Shown here in pieces: positions 8,010 through 17,894 of a DNA stretch of 64,000 bases. Source of the stretch: Pseudaquabacterium inlustre (lineage in GTDB: Bacteria > Pseudomonadota > Gammaproteobacteria > Burkholderiales > Burkholderiaceae_C). A program made the position numbers and the translations under genes. Where the stretch lies: positions 586,013-650,012 of the forward strand of contig NZ_JBBUTH010000003.1 of the NCBI RefSeq assembly GCF_038066595.1, in the 5' to 3' direction. Each line of letters opens with the position of its first letter. Within the stretch, counting starts at the first letter, position 1. The notes below the pieces were generated by a model. The model saw only the letters and a program-made list of their open reading frames with translations, had not been told where the DNA came from and did no database searches.

Positions 8010-10190
8010 ATGACCTTTCCGCTTTCGGGCGCTTCGCGCGCCCACACGTTCGCCTTTTCGTCCTCTCTTCCGTCCGCCGCGCCGCCGCCGCGTCACCCGG
8101 TGTGGCCGGCCTGGCTGGCCTGCGCCCTGTCGCCGCTGGCCGCTGCGGCCGCCCAGGCCGCCTCTGAAGGGCCCAGCGCCGCGCCCGCGTCGACGCAGCA
8201 GGTGCAGATCGTCGGCCAGCATTACGACAACGGCGTGGGCAGCAGCGACGCCGCCTCGCAGGGCGTGATCCGCGCCGAACTGCTCAAGAGTCGCCCGGCG
8301 CTGCGCCCGGGCGAGGTGCTGGAGTTCGTGCCGGGCGTCATCGTCACGCAGCACTCGGGCGACGGCAAGGCCAACCAGTACTTCCTGCGCGGCTTCAACC
8401 TCGACCACGGCACCGACTTCGCCACCAGCGTCGACGGCATGCCGGTGAACATGCCCACGCACGGCCATGGCCAGGGCTACGCCGACCTGAACTTCCTGAT
8501 CCCCGAACTGGTGGACCGCATCGCCTACCGCAAGGGCCCGTACTTCGCACGCGGCGGCGACTTCTCGGCCGCCGGCGCGGCCGACATCGTCTACCGCACC
8601 CGGTTCGATGCGCCCTGGGTGCAGGCCACGCTGGGCCCCGATGCCTACCGGCGCCTGGTGGCTGCCGGCTCGGGCGACGTGGGCCCGGGTGTCACGGCCC
8701 TGGCCGCCGTGGAGTCGATGGGCAACGACGGCCCCTGGACGCTGCGCGAGGGGCTGCGGCGGCGCAACGGCGTGTTCACGCTCAGCGGCGGCACGCCGGC
8801 GCAGGGCTGGCAGGCCAGCGCCATGGCCTACACGGCGCATTGGCGCGCCACCGACCAGGTACCCGAGTCACTGCTCGGCCAGCCGTACGACGGCCGCGTC
8901 TTCGGCCGCTTCGACACGCTGGACACCAGCGACGGGGGCGAGACCTCGCGCGCCAGCCTGTCGGGGCAGTGGCACCGCGTCAGCGAGGCCGGCACCACCC
9001 GCATCGCCGCGTACGCGATGCGTTACCGGCTGCAGCTGTGGTCCAACTTCACCTATGCGCTGGAGCGGCCCGACACCGGCGACCAGTTCAGCCAGCGCGA
9101 CCGGCGCAGCGTGCTGGGCCTCGCGGCCAGCCATGCGGTGGAACACGCCGTCGCGGGCTGGGAAGCCCGCAGCGAATGGGGCCTGCAATGGCGCCATGAC
9201 CGCATCGGCGTGGCCTTGTACGACACCCAGGCGCGGCAGGTGCTGGGCGTGACCCGGGACGACACGGTGCGCCAGGCCATGCTGGGGGTCCATGGCCAGA
9301 CCGCGCTGACCTTCAATCCCTGGCTGCGCGGCCTGTTCGGCCTGCGCGCGGACCATCTGCAGGCGCGCGTGGACAGCCATGCCGGCGCCTTTGCCGCAGC
9401 CAACTCCGGGCGCGCCAGCGCGGTGCAGTGGTCGCCACGCGCCAGCCTGGTGTTCGGGCCCTTCGCCCGGACCGAGTTCTTCGTCAATGCCGGGCGCGGC
9501 CTGCACAGCAACGACGCCCGCGGCATGACCCAGCAGGCCGATCCGCGCACCGGTGCGGCGGCCGATCGCGTGCAGCCGCTGGTGGCCAGCCGCGGCCAGG
9601 AACTGGGACTGCGCACCGAGGCCCTGCCGGGCCTGCAGAGCTCGCTGGCGCTGTGGCGCCTGGACTCGGCGTCCGAACTCGTCTACGTGGGCGACGCCGG
9701 CAGCACCGAGGCCGCGCAGGCCAGCCGCCGCCACGGCGTGGAGTTCAACAACCGCTGGCAGCCGTGGCGCTGGCTGCTGGTGGATGCCGACCTGGCCTGG
9801 ACCCATGCCCGGTTCGCCGATGGCGGACGCATCCCGAACGCGGTCGACCGCGTGGCCTCGCTGTCGGCCACGCTGCGCGAGCTGGGGCCATGGTCGGCCA
9901 GCCTGGGCTGGCGCTACCTGGGTTCGGGTGCGTTGGTCGAGGACAACAGCGTGCGCAGCACGCCCGCCATCACCGCCGATCTGCGGCTGAGCCACACGCT
10001 GCCGGCCGCCTGGGGCTTCGGCCGCGACAGCGCGCTGACCGTGGACGTGTTCAACCTGTTCAACCGCCGGGTCGACGACATCCAGTACGCCTACACCTCG
10101 CGCCTGCCCGGTGGCGACCCGTGGTTCGGCCGCCATGTGCATCCGGCCGAGCCCCGCACGCTGCGCGTCACGCTGAGGCTGGGGTTCTGA
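8010..10190 (+). CDS. TonB-dependent outer-membrane receptor
   Basis: This encodes 726 residues. ATG 8010 was chosen because it opens a signal-like N-terminus ending in an Ala-rich stretch (LSPLAAAAAQA); the frame stays open far upstream but with no secretion signal. A plug domain follows at about residues 60-190, with NQYFLRGFNLDHGTDFAT and the His-rich loop PTHGHGQGYADLNF. The rest is a beta-barrel with alternating strands, ending LRVTLRLGF with the terminal Phe expected of barrel proteins. The ligand is not evident. The histidine-rich protein encoded just upstream raises metal or metallophore uptake as a possibility. No TonB/ExbBD or periplasmic transport genes are adjacent. Confidence 0.88.
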   Translation: MTFPLSGASRAHTFAFSSSLPSAAPPPRHPVWPAWLACALSPLAAAAAQAASEGPSAAPASTQQVQIVGQHYDNGVGSSDAASQGVIRAELLKSRPALRPGEVLEFVPGVIVTQHSGDGKANQYFLRGFNLDHGTDFATSVDGMPVNMPTHGHGQGYADLNFLIPELVDRIAYRKGPYFARGGDFSAAGAADIVYRTRFDAPWVQATLGPDAYRRLVAAGSGDVGPGVTALAAVESMGNDGPWTLREGLRRRNGVFTLSGGTPAQGWQASAMAYTAHWRATDQVPESLLGQPYDGRVFGRFDTLDTSDGGETSRASLSGQWHRVSEAGTTRIAAYAMRYRLQLWSNFTYALERPDTGDQFSQRDRRSVLGLAASHAVEHAVAGWEARSEWGLQWRHDRIGVALYDTQARQVLGVTRDDTVRQAMLGVHGQTALTFNPWLRGLFGLRADHLQARVDSHAGAFAAANSGRASAVQWSPRASLVFGPFARTEFFVNAGRGLHSNDARGMTQQADPRTGAAADRVQPLVASRGQELGLRTEALPGLQSSLALWRLDSASELVYVGDAGSTEAAQASRRHGVEFNNRWQPWRWLLVDADLAWTHARFADGGRIPNAVDRVASLSATLRELGPWSASLGWRYLGSGALVEDNSVRSTPAITADLRLSHTLPAAWGFGRDSALTVDVFNLFNRRVDDIQYAYTSRLPGGDPWFGRHVHPAEPRTLRVTLRLGF

Positions 10191-10292
10191 ACGGCCGATG
10201 GGGCGATCCTGCGCCGGGCGATCCGGCCCGGTCGGTCGGTGCGGCTGGGCCGACCCGTGTGGGTGCGCCAAGCCGCATGTCGCGCATTGCGC

Positions 10293-10367
10293 TGGCGCCT
10301 CCGGCGGGAATCGAACCCACATCTAGCGCTTAGGAGGCGCTCGTTCTATCCATTGAACTACGGCGGC
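10293..10367 (-). tRNA. tRNA-Arg (anticodon CCT)
   Basis: Read on the minus strand, this folds as a complete cloverleaf. The acceptor GCCGCCG pairs with CGGAGGC (one mismatch). The anticodon stem AGCGC/GCGCT closes the loop CTCCTAA, so the anticodon is CCT. The T arm is GTGGG-TTCGATT-CCCGC. Discriminator G and an encoded CCA end the gene (10293-10295). It decodes AGG, a rare codon in such a GC-rich genome. Confidence 0.96.
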
Positions 10368-10415
10368 AGGCCAGCAGGCATTCTCGCATGGCGATGGCGA
10401 CCCGGCCGGGCCGGA

Positions 10416-13400
10416 TCACCAGCGCCAGGACCAGATCAGGTCCACCGCGTTGTCGCCGCCGCCCTGCGCCCGCAGCGTGAAGCGCTGGGCGATGCGGTAG
10501 ATCAGCTGCCAGGTGCCGGTGGTGGTGTTGACGCTGCGCTCGTAGCCCAGGTACCAGCGCCGCGAGAGCTGCTTGCCCAGGCTGATGACGGTGTCGCGCA
10601 CGTCGCCCTCGGTCTGGCGCACCGAGAAGTCGGTCAGCCCCAGTGTCTCGAGCAGCGTGTCGGTGGGGGCCTGGCCATCGCCCGACAGCAGGGCCAGCGC
10701 GGCGCGCTGCAGCAGCGCGGTGTCGGTGCGGCCCAGGCCGTCGGAGCTGCGGCCCAGCACCAGCCACGAGAGTTTTTCGTAGTCGCTGAGCTCGGGCTCG
10801 CTGAACAGGCGGATGCGCGGCGCCTGCGCCGTGCCGCTGAGCGCCACGCCCACCAGCACGTCGAGGTTGGGGCGGATGGCCTGCACGTCGAGCGCCGGGT
10901 TGTCCAGCGGCCCGGTGAAGCGCAGCTCGCCGCGGCGGATGTCCAGCTTCTGGCCGTAGGCGGCGTACTGGCCGCCGTCGGTGCGCACGGTGCCATTCAA
11001 CGCCAGCTTGCCGCCGGGGCTGCTGACCTGCAGCCTGCCGCGCAGGCCGGTGTCGATGCCGCGGCCGTGCAGCGAGAGCTTGTCGCCCAGGTCGATCTGC
11101 ACGGCCAGGCGGGCCTGGCGCAAGGGCAGCGGCAGCGGGGTGGCAGTGGCCGTGGCCCGGGCTCCGGCATCGCTGGCGCCACCGCCCAGGCCGGTGGCCG
11201 GCTCGTCGCCGGGCCGGCGCACGCGCACGTCGTCGTCCAGCGTCGGGGCGTCGCCCCGGCTGATGTCGAACACGCCTTCGTCGATGCGGAACTCGCCGTC
11301 CACCTGCAGGCGCTCGGCGTCCAGCCTGGCCTGGGCGCGGCCGCTGGTCAGCAGGCGGCGGTCCACCCGGCCCAGCAGGCGGAAGCGTTCGGCCACCAGG
11401 TTCAGCGTGGCCGACGGCGCGGCGCCCAGCGCGGCCTGGCCGGTGATGGCCACCGTGCCGCCTTCGCCGCCCTTGAAGCGCAGCTGCTCGATCTGTGCCT
11501 TGTCGCCGTCCAGTGCGATGGCCAGCTCGCCGTCCTGCAGCTGGATGCCCTGCAGCAGGTGGCGCACGGCAATGCCGCTGCCCGCCATGCGCCCGCGCAG
11601 CTGCGGCGCGCCCAGCGTGCCGCCGAAGCTGGCGCTGGTGTGCAGCTGGCCGGCCAGGCGCCAGCCCGGCGGCACCCAGGTGCCCCACACGCCCAGGTTG
11701 GCCACCTGCGCCTCCAGCACGCCTTGCAGCGGTGCGTCACGGCCGGGCCAGCGCTGGCCGGCGGGCGCCTTCAGCACCTGGGCGCCTGCGATGGCGCCGA
11801 TGCTGCGGCCGGCCAGGCCCTGGGCGAACTGCCACAGCCCGTCGTGCGTGCCGAGCGCCAGGCGCAGGTCGGTCAGCCCCAGGGCCTGGGTCTGGCCCAG
11901 CTCGTCGGTGATGTTCAGGTCGCCTCCACCGCGCTCGAGCACGATGTCGGCGTCCAGTGTCTCGGCGCTGCGGATGTCCACGCGGCCGCCCAGCGTCAGG
12001 TTGCCGGCCCAGCCCATCTCGGGCTGCAGCTTCTGCAGCAGGCGCGCCACGTCGATGGTCTCCAGCGTGCCGCGCACCTCCCAGCGGCCCTCGGGCCGCG
12101 CCGCATCGGCCTGCCAGCGCAGCGCCTGCCACTGGAAGCCGGTGCTGGCCAGCTGCACGCGGCCGGGGCCGGCGTCGAAGGTCTGCGGGCGGTAGCGGCT
12201 GTCCAGCCGCAGCTCGGCCAGCGGCCACTGGGCGTCCAGCCAGGCCGTGCTGCGCACTGCGTCGCGCGCGCCGCCGCGCAGGCGCACCGCCTGCGCCTGC
12301 CAGCGTGCGCCGCCACCGGCCTCGGGCAGCCAGCGGCCGCGTGACTCGAGCTCGACACGCGTGCCATTGCCGGCCGCGCCCAGCAGCGGCTCGGTCCAGG
12401 CGGGCGGCCGCACCGGGCTGTCGGCCTGCAGGCGCAGCGTGTGCTCGCGCAGGCTGCCCTCGGCGCTGGCCTCCAGGCGCTCCAGGCGCTGCGCACCGGC
12501 GGCCCATTGGCGCAGCTGCAGCTGCAGTTGCAGCGGGGCATCCGCGTCGGCGCCGGTGCGCCAGTTCAGGCTGGCCGATTGCAGCGTGGCGCTGGCGGCC
12601 GCCAGGCCGTCGGCCTGCCACTGGCCCTCGCTGCCGCGCAGCGCGGGCCAGCGGCCCTGGGCACGCAGGCGGCCGTTCAGGCTGCCGGTGCGCGGCCAGG
12701 CGCCGGCCGTGGCGGGCTGCAGCTCGGCCAGCCACGCGCCCCAGGGAGCCAGCGCACCCAGTTGCGGCGCCTGCAGGTCCAGGCTGGCCTGGTCATCGGC
12801 CGGCTGTGCACCGGTCTGCCAGCGCAGCGCCAGGCGGTTGCCGGCGGCGCTGAGCCCGAGGTCCAGCGTCGGCCGGCTGGCGCTGCCATCCACCGTCAGC
12901 TGGCCGGCCACGGGCACGCCGGCCAGCAGGCTGTCGGCCAGGGTCAGCGCGGCATGGCCTTCCAGCGGCGGCAGGCCGGCCCAGGGGGCCGATCCACCGG
13001 CCGCCGCCGCTTGGTGCGGCCGCCACAGCAGGTCGGCATTCAGGCTGCCGGCCAGGCGGTGCGGGCCGCGCGCCCACACGCTGCCGGCGGTGCCGGGCCA
13101 CCAGGGCAAGGGATCGAAGCGGTCGAGCCGGCCCTGGCCCTGCACGCGCCAGCCGGAGGCCTGCTGGCGCAGCAGGCCGCTGAATTGGGCGCTGGCCTCG
13201 CCAGCACGCAGGCTGGCCTCGCGCAGCTGCAGCTGCGTGGCGCTGGCCTCGCCCACGGCGCGCAACTGCACCGGGCCCTGTGCGCCGTCGCGCAGCCGGC
13301 CGGTCAGCGTGGTGTCGAAGCCCAGGCTGGGGGTGGACCCGGCGCTGCCCAGCCCGCTCAGCGTGAGGGCCAGCGGCCCGCTGACCGTCAGCGCCGCGGC

Positions 13401-14654
13401 GCGGCGGTCCAGGCGCGACGGCGCCAAATCGTCCAGGCGCAGCGTCAGCTGGGCCGTGCTGCCAGCCCAGTGGCCCTGGCCGCCGATGCGGCCGGCGGCA
13501 CCCTGCGCATCGGCCAGTTGCAACGACAGCCGGGCGATGTCCAGGCGATCGGGCTGCTGCGGCGTGGCACGGGCCTCGGCCTCCAGACTGCGCAGCGGCA
13601 GACCGCCCTGGTCCCAGGACGCCGGGCGCCGGTTGCTCAGCTGCAGTTGCACGCGTGCCGGGCGGTCGAGGCCGCTGCTGTCCACCTGCGCCTGGCCGTC
13701 CAGGCGTGTGGCCGGCAGGTGGGTGGACAGGGCGGACAGGTCCAGCGCCTGGGTCTCGAAGCGCAGCGCGGCCAGCGGCCAGGCCGCGAAGGGCAGCACC
13801 GTGGCCTGGGCCTGCAGGCGTGGGGCCTCGGGCGCCGTGGTGGGCGCCGGGGCCGTGCCGCCACCCTGGCCCTGCAACTGCGCGGTCAGCGCCAGCCGCG
13901 TGAGCGGCCCCTGGGCCTCGGCCCGCGCGGTCCACGGCAGGGCCTGGCCGCCGGCTGTGCCGGAGGCGTCCAGCTGCGCCTGCACGGTCATCGGCGCGGC
14001 GGTGCCGATCTGCAGCCCGCCGCCCACGCGCGCCTGCTCCACGGTGACGGCCAGTTCGTCCACGCGGTGGCGTGTCCCGCCGTCGGCGCCCAGGCTGACG
14101 CGGGCCTGCAACTGCTGCAGCGCCGGCAGGGCATCGACCTGCAGCGTGCCGATGCGCAGCTGCGCCACCTGCAGCGCCAGCGGCAGGCGCAGATCGGCTG
14201 GGGCCTGCAGCGGCTGGGTCGAGGGCGGGCCGCTGGTGTAGCGCACCTGCGCGGCCGACAGCTCGGCCAGCGACAGGCCCAGCCAGGCACCGGTGTGCGG
14301 GCGCCACTGCCAGCCGCTGCGCTGCAGCACCAGTTGCTCGATGTGCAGCGTGCCGGCCTGGGCGGGCAGGGCCCAGTCGAGGCGGGCGATGCGCCATCGG
14401 GCATCGGCCGGTGCGCCCTGCACACCCTGCACCTGCAGGCCCGGCACTTGCGCCAGCAGCCAAGGCAGGCTGGCCTCGCGCTGCCACCACCACTGGCCCG
14501 CGGCCACCGCCCCACCCAGCAGCAGTGCCAGGCCACCCATGCCGAGGGCCAGCCGGCGGCCGGGGCGCGCAGGCCGGGCGGGCGTAGCCGCGGGGGACGG
14601 GTGTGGCGCCGGTGCCGGCGGGGCCGCTGGCGGGAGATCGCGCGGGTCGCTCAT
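10416..14654 (-). CDS. tamB: Translocation and assembly module protein TamB
   Basis: This encodes 1412 residues. The start at ATG 14654 is chosen because it lies 7 bases after the tamA stop and opens MSDPRDLPP; the open frame upstream overlaps tamA. A Pro/Ala-rich cytoplasmic segment precedes one membrane anchor (about residues 35-55, LALGMGGLALLLGGAVAAG). A very long AsmA-like repetitive beta-structured periplasmic region follows. The C-terminal TamB (DUF490) domain ends near TTGTWQLIYRIAQRFTLRAQ and NAVDLIWSWRW. With TamA it forms the inner-to-outer membrane bridge used for outer-membrane protein or phospholipid transport. It is the second gene of the tamA-tamB operon. Confidence 0.95.
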   Translation of the reverse strand: MSDPRDLPPAAPPAPAPHPSPAATPARPARPGRRLALGMGGLALLLGGAVAAGQWWWQREASLPWLLAQVPGLQVQGVQGAPADARWRIARLDWALPAQAGTLHIEQLVLQRSGWQWRPHTGAWLGLSLAELSAAQVRYTSGPPSTQPLQAPADLRLPLALQVAQLRIGTLQVDALPALQQLQARVSLGADGGTRHRVDELAVTVEQARVGGGLQIGTAAPMTVQAQLDASGTAGGQALPWTARAEAQGPLTRLALTAQLQGQGGGTAPAPTTAPEAPRLQAQATVLPFAAWPLAALRFETQALDLSALSTHLPATRLDGQAQVDSSGLDRPARVQLQLSNRRPASWDQGGLPLRSLEAEARATPQQPDRLDIARLSLQLADAQGAAGRIGGQGHWAGSTAQLTLRLDDLAPSRLDRRAAALTVSGPLALTLSGLGSAGSTPSLGFDTTLTGRLRDGAQGPVQLRAVGEASATQLQLREASLRAGEASAQFSGLLRQQASGWRVQGQGRLDRFDPLPWWPGTAGSVWARGPHRLAGSLNADLLWRPHQAAAAGGSAPWAGLPPLEGHAALTLADSLLAGVPVAGQLTVDGSASRPTLDLGLSAAGNRLALRWQTGAQPADDQASLDLQAPQLGALAPWGAWLAELQPATAGAWPRTGSLNGRLRAQGRWPALRGSEGQWQADGLAAASATLQSASLNWRTGADADAPLQLQLQLRQWAAGAQRLERLEASAEGSLREHTLRLQADSPVRPPAWTEPLLGAAGNGTRVELESRGRWLPEAGGGARWQAQAVRLRGGARDAVRSTAWLDAQWPLAELRLDSRYRPQTFDAGPGRVQLASTGFQWQALRWQADAARPEGRWEVRGTLETIDVARLLQKLQPEMGWAGNLTLGGRVDIRSAETLDADIVLERGGGDLNITDELGQTQALGLTDLRLALGTHDGLWQFAQGLAGRSIGAIAGAQVLKAPAGQRWPGRDAPLQGVLEAQVANLGVWGTWVPPGWRLAGQLHTSASFGGTLGAPQLRGRMAGSGIAVRHLLQGIQLQDGELAIALDGDKAQIEQLRFKGGEGGTVAITGQAALGAAPSATLNLVAERFRLLGRVDRRLLTSGRAQARLDAERLQVDGEFRIDEGVFDISRGDAPTLDDDVRVRRPGDEPATGLGGGASDAGARATATATPLPLPLRQARLAVQIDLGDKLSLHGRGIDTGLRGRLQVSSPGGKLALNGTVRTDGGQYAAYGQKLDIRRGELRFTGPLDNPALDVQAIRPNLDVLVGVALSGTAQAPRIRLFSEPELSDYEKLSWLVLGRSSDGLGRTDTALLQRAALALLSGDGQAPTDTLLETLGLTDFSVRQTEGDVRDTVISLGKQLSRRWYLGYERSVNTTTGTWQLIYRIAQRFTLRAQGGGDNAVDLIWSWRW

Positions 14655-14661
14655 GTGCGGC

Positions 14662-16539
14662 TCAGAAGGCGATGCCCACCGACATGTGCAGGCGCAGCTT
14701 GCGCAACTCCTGCCCGTAGGCCAGGTCGGCACGCAGCGGGCCGATCGGGCTGCGCCAGCGCACGCCCACGCCATAGCCCCAGGCGGCGCTGTAGTCGCGC
14801 CAGTGGTCCACGGCGCGGCCGGCATCGACGAACACCGCGCCCCACACGGCGGGCAGGGCGGCCGAGATCGGCCGCGCCAGCTCGACGCTGCCGGTCAGCA
14901 GCAGCGTGCCGCTGAGCGTGTTGCCGCTGGCATCCACCGGCGCCAGGCTGCGGTAGGCATAGCCGCGCACCGAGTCGTCACCACCGGCCCGGAAGCCCAG
15001 CGCATCGGGCACCACCTGGGCCTCGCGCTTGATCACGCCGCCGGCCTCCACGCGGGCCTGGCCGTACCACTGCGCTCCCAGGGGGTGGTAGCCGGTGAGC
15101 CGCGCGTACAGCCGGCCGAAGGGGCCGTCGCCGCTGTCGGCACGCGCCTGGCCGGCGCCGGTCTGCAGCGACAGGCTGTAGCCGCGCGTGGGCAGGGTGA
15201 TGCTGTCGAGCTCGCGCCAGACGAAGTGCGCGTTGCCCGACAGCGCCTCGGCGGTGGACACGCCGGCCGCATCGCTCTGGCGCGAGCGCAGCAGTTCGGC
15301 GAACAGCGTGCGCTCGAAGCGCGGCGTGTCCTGCGTGCGGCCCAGGCGCAGGCGCTGCGACAGCACGATGTCGGTGTCGCTGCGCACCCGCTCGATCTGC
15401 ACGCCCAGCAGGTTGCGGTAGAAGCCCTGGGCCGGGTGGGTCAGCAGGTCGCCGCTCCAGGTCTGGCTGTCGCGGCCCCATTCCACCTTGTCGTGCAGCG
15501 TCAGCGCCGAGCCGAACAGGCGTCGGTGGGTGTGTTCCAGCGTGGCGCGCGGGCCAGTGTTGGCGCTGTAGCCCACGCCCACGGTGGCCTGCTGCAGCGG
15601 CTTCTCGGCCACGCGCACCAGCACCGGCGCGGCGGCGGCATGGGCCGGGTTGGGGTCGAAGCTGACGCTCACCGTGTCGAACAGGCCGGTCTGCAGCAGG
15701 CGTTCCTGGTAGGCCAGCAGCCGGGCCTCGGTGAGCGGCGTGCCGGCACCGAAGCCGGCCAGGTAGCCCACGGTGGCCTCGTCGTGCGCGTCCAGGCCCT
15801 TGACCTGCACCGGCCCGGCGCGGAACAGCGGCCCGCTGTCCAGCACCACGTACAGCCGCGCGGTCAGCGCCGCGGTGTCGATGTCGGCGCTGCTGCCGTT
15901 GAGCGCGGCACCGGCATAGCCGGCCGCGCGCAGCCGGCCCACCAGGGCCTGCTTGGCGTCCGCCCAGGCGGGGTTGCGGAAGGCCGCATCGCCGAGCGGA
16001 CGGGCCACCTCGTCCAGCGCGCGGCGCAGGGCTTGGGCGTCGGTATCGCCAGCCTCCAGCCGCTGGCTCAGTTCGCCCTCGAAGGCCAGTGTCAGGCCGG
16101 CCACGCGCACGCGCGGGCCGGGCTGCACCCGCAGCTGCACATGCGCCGCCGTGTCGCCCCGCTGCACCTGCACCACCGGGTCGAAGTAGCCCTCGGTCTG
16201 CAGCAGCTCGCGCACCTGGGCGGGCGTGGCCGCGATCAGGCGCGCCCACTCGGCCGCGCCCAGGGTCTCGTCGTCGGGCAGGTCCTGCAGGCGTGACAGG
16301 TCGAGGTGGCGCTCGAGCAGCGGCTTCAGCTCGGACGGCGCGTCGACGAGCACGCGCACGCTGGAGGCCGGGGCCGAGGCCGTCCGCATCGCGCTGGGTG
16401 TGGTGGGCGTGGTGGCCGTGGCCCCAGGGCTGCCCACCGGGGGTAGCAGCGCGCAGCCGCTGGCCACGGCCGCCACGCCCAGCAGCAGGGCGGCCGCGCG
16501 CAGGCGCGCGAACCAGCAGGACAAGGGACCGGAACGCAT
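14662..16539 (-). CDS. tamA: TamA, BamA-family outer-membrane assembly protein
   Basis: This encodes 625 residues from ATG 16539 (MRSGPLSCWFARL). POTRA-like domains occupy roughly residues 55-300 (for example VRELLQTEGYFDPVVQVQ and LYVVLDSGPLFRAGPVQV). A 16-strand Omp85 barrel follows, with the family element VRGYAYRSL and a terminal Phe (SVGIAF). Tam proteins insert outer-membrane proteins together with TamB, encoded 7 bases downstream. The N-terminus is unusual: LLLGVAAVASGCALLPPVG looks like a lipoprotein signal with a Cys after ASG rather than an ordinary Sec peptide. Confidence 0.93.
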   Translation of the reverse strand: MRSGPLSCWFARLRAAALLLGVAAVASGCALLPPVGSPGATATTPTTPSAMRTASAPASSVRVLVDAPSELKPLLERHLDLSRLQDLPDDETLGAAEWARLIAATPAQVRELLQTEGYFDPVVQVQRGDTAAHVQLRVQPGPRVRVAGLTLAFEGELSQRLEAGDTDAQALRRALDEVARPLGDAAFRNPAWADAKQALVGRLRAAGYAGAALNGSSADIDTAALTARLYVVLDSGPLFRAGPVQVKGLDAHDEATVGYLAGFGAGTPLTEARLLAYQERLLQTGLFDTVSVSFDPNPAHAAAAPVLVRVAEKPLQQATVGVGYSANTGPRATLEHTHRRLFGSALTLHDKVEWGRDSQTWSGDLLTHPAQGFYRNLLGVQIERVRSDTDIVLSQRLRLGRTQDTPRFERTLFAELLRSRQSDAAGVSTAEALSGNAHFVWRELDSITLPTRGYSLSLQTGAGQARADSGDGPFGRLYARLTGYHPLGAQWYGQARVEAGGVIKREAQVVPDALGFRAGGDDSVRGYAYRSLAPVDASGNTLSGTLLLTGSVELARPISAALPAVWGAVFVDAGRAVDHWRDYSAAWGYGVGVRWRSPIGPLRADLAYGQELRKLRLHMSVGIAF

Positions 16540-16596
16540 CACGCGATCATCGGGCACGGCGGCCGGCCCGGGCGCCGGCACGGCCTGCGCACACGC

Positions 16597-17769
16597 TCAC
16601 TTGCTGAGCAGGCGCATCGCCCCTTCCAGGCCGGCCAGCGTCAGCGGGAACATGCGCTGGTTCATCAGCTGCTGCATGATGGCGATGCTCTGGCGGTACT
16701 GCCAAACGCCCTGCGGCTCGGGGTTGATCCAGGCGTACTTCGGGAAGGCGTGGGTCAGGCGCTGGATCCACTCGGCGCCCGGCTCCTCGTTGTTGTATTC
16801 CACGCTGCCGCCGGGCTGCAGGATCTCGTAGGGGCTCATGGTCGCGTCGCCCACGAAGATCAGCTTGTAGTCCTTGTTGTACTTGCGGATGATGTCCCAG
16901 GTGGGCGTCTTCTCGGCGAAGCGCCGGCGGTTGTTCTTCCACATGAAGTCATAGACGCAGTTGTGGAAGTAGTAGAACTCCAGGTGCTTGAACTCGCTCT
17001 TGGTGGCCGAGAACAGTTCCTCCACGCGGTGGATGTGCTCGTCCATCGTGCCGCCCACGTCCATCAGCAGCAGCACCTTCACCTTGTTGTGCCGCTCGGG
17101 GATCATCTTGATGTCCAGCATGCCGGCGTTGGCGGCCGTGGCATGGATGGTGTCGTCCAGGTCGAGCTCGAGCTCGTTGCCCTCGCGGGCGAAGCGGCGC
17201 AGCCGGCGCAGCGCCACCTTGATGTTGCGCGTGCCCAGTTCCAGCGTGTCGTCGTAGTCCTTGTAGGCGCGCTGGTCCCACACCTTCACGGCACTCTTGT
17301 TGCGGCCCTTGTCCTGGCCGATGCGGATGCCCTGCGGGTTGACGCCGTAGGCGCCGAAGGGGCTGGTGCCACCGGTGCCGATCCACTTGCTGCCGCCCTC
17401 GTGGCGCTCCTTCTGCTCCTCGAAGCGCTTCTTCAGCGTCTCCATCAGCTCGTCCCAGCCCATCTTCTCGATCTTGGCCTTCTCCTCGGGGCTGAGCTCC
17501 AGCTCGAGGTTCTTGCGCAGCCACTCGAGCGGCACCTCCTTGGTGAAGTCGGCGATCATCTCCACGCCCTTGAAGTAGGCGCCGAAGGCCCGGTCGAACT
17601 TGTCGAAATGGGCCTCGTCCTTGACCAGCGCGGTGCGGGCCAGGTAGTAGAACTCGTCGACCGAGGTGTCGATGACGCCGGCCTTCACCGCTTCCAGCAG
17701 CGTCAGGTACTCCTTGACCGAGACCGGCAGCTTGGCGGCGCGCAGGGTGTAGAAGAAGCTGATCAGCAC
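16597..17769 (-). CDS. CoxE-like von Willebrand factor A protein
   Basis: This encodes 390 residues. A helical N-terminal half (SVKEYLTLLEAVKAG) precedes a charged linker (SPEEKAKIEKMGWDELM) and a VWA fold beginning near residue 228. The metal-site motif is DVGGTMDEH (D237), which departs from canonical DxSxS but keeps the first Asp. Later elements include HLEFYYFHNCVYDFMW and YKLIFVGDATMSPYE. Such proteins work with MoxR-type AAA+ ATPases as chaperone-like partners in maturing enzyme complexes. The matching MoxR gene lies about 5 kb away at 22879-23721 rather than next door. Confidence 0.85.
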   Translation of the reverse strand: MLISFFYTLRAAKLPVSVKEYLTLLEAVKAGVIDTSVDEFYYLARTALVKDEAHFDKFDRAFGAYFKGVEMIADFTKEVPLEWLRKNLELELSPEEKAKIEKMGWDELMETLKKRFEEQKERHEGGSKWIGTGGTSPFGAYGVNPQGIRIGQDKGRNKSAVKVWDQRAYKDYDDTLELGTRNIKVALRRLRRFAREGNELELDLDDTIHATAANAGMLDIKMIPERHNKVKVLLLMDVGGTMDEHIHRVEELFSATKSEFKHLEFYYFHNCVYDFMWKNNRRRFAEKTPTWDIIRKYNKDYKLIFVGDATMSPYEILQPGGSVEYNNEEPGAEWIQRLTHAFPKYAWINPEPQGVWQYRQSIAIMQQLMNQRMFPLTLAGLEGAMRLLSK

Positions 17770-17894
17770 GGTGTTTCCTTCGGGCCGGGACGGGGCGGAC
17801 GGCGAGCCCGGTCAGTATCCAACAATCGCCTGCGGCAGGCCGTCCGCTGCGCTACACGGCCCCGGGCAACGCGGGGCGGCGGCGTGCACGGCGT

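Noticed and set aside
10293..10415. tRNA-Arg as an integration site for a genomic island
   Set aside because: No integrase, no duplicated tRNA 3' end, and flanking genes are ordinary chromosomal genes.
12441..14915. An 824-codon open frame antisense to tamB
   Set aside because: Repetitive Gln/Ala/Arg-rich product without domain; a typical artefact of few stop codons opposite high-GC genes.
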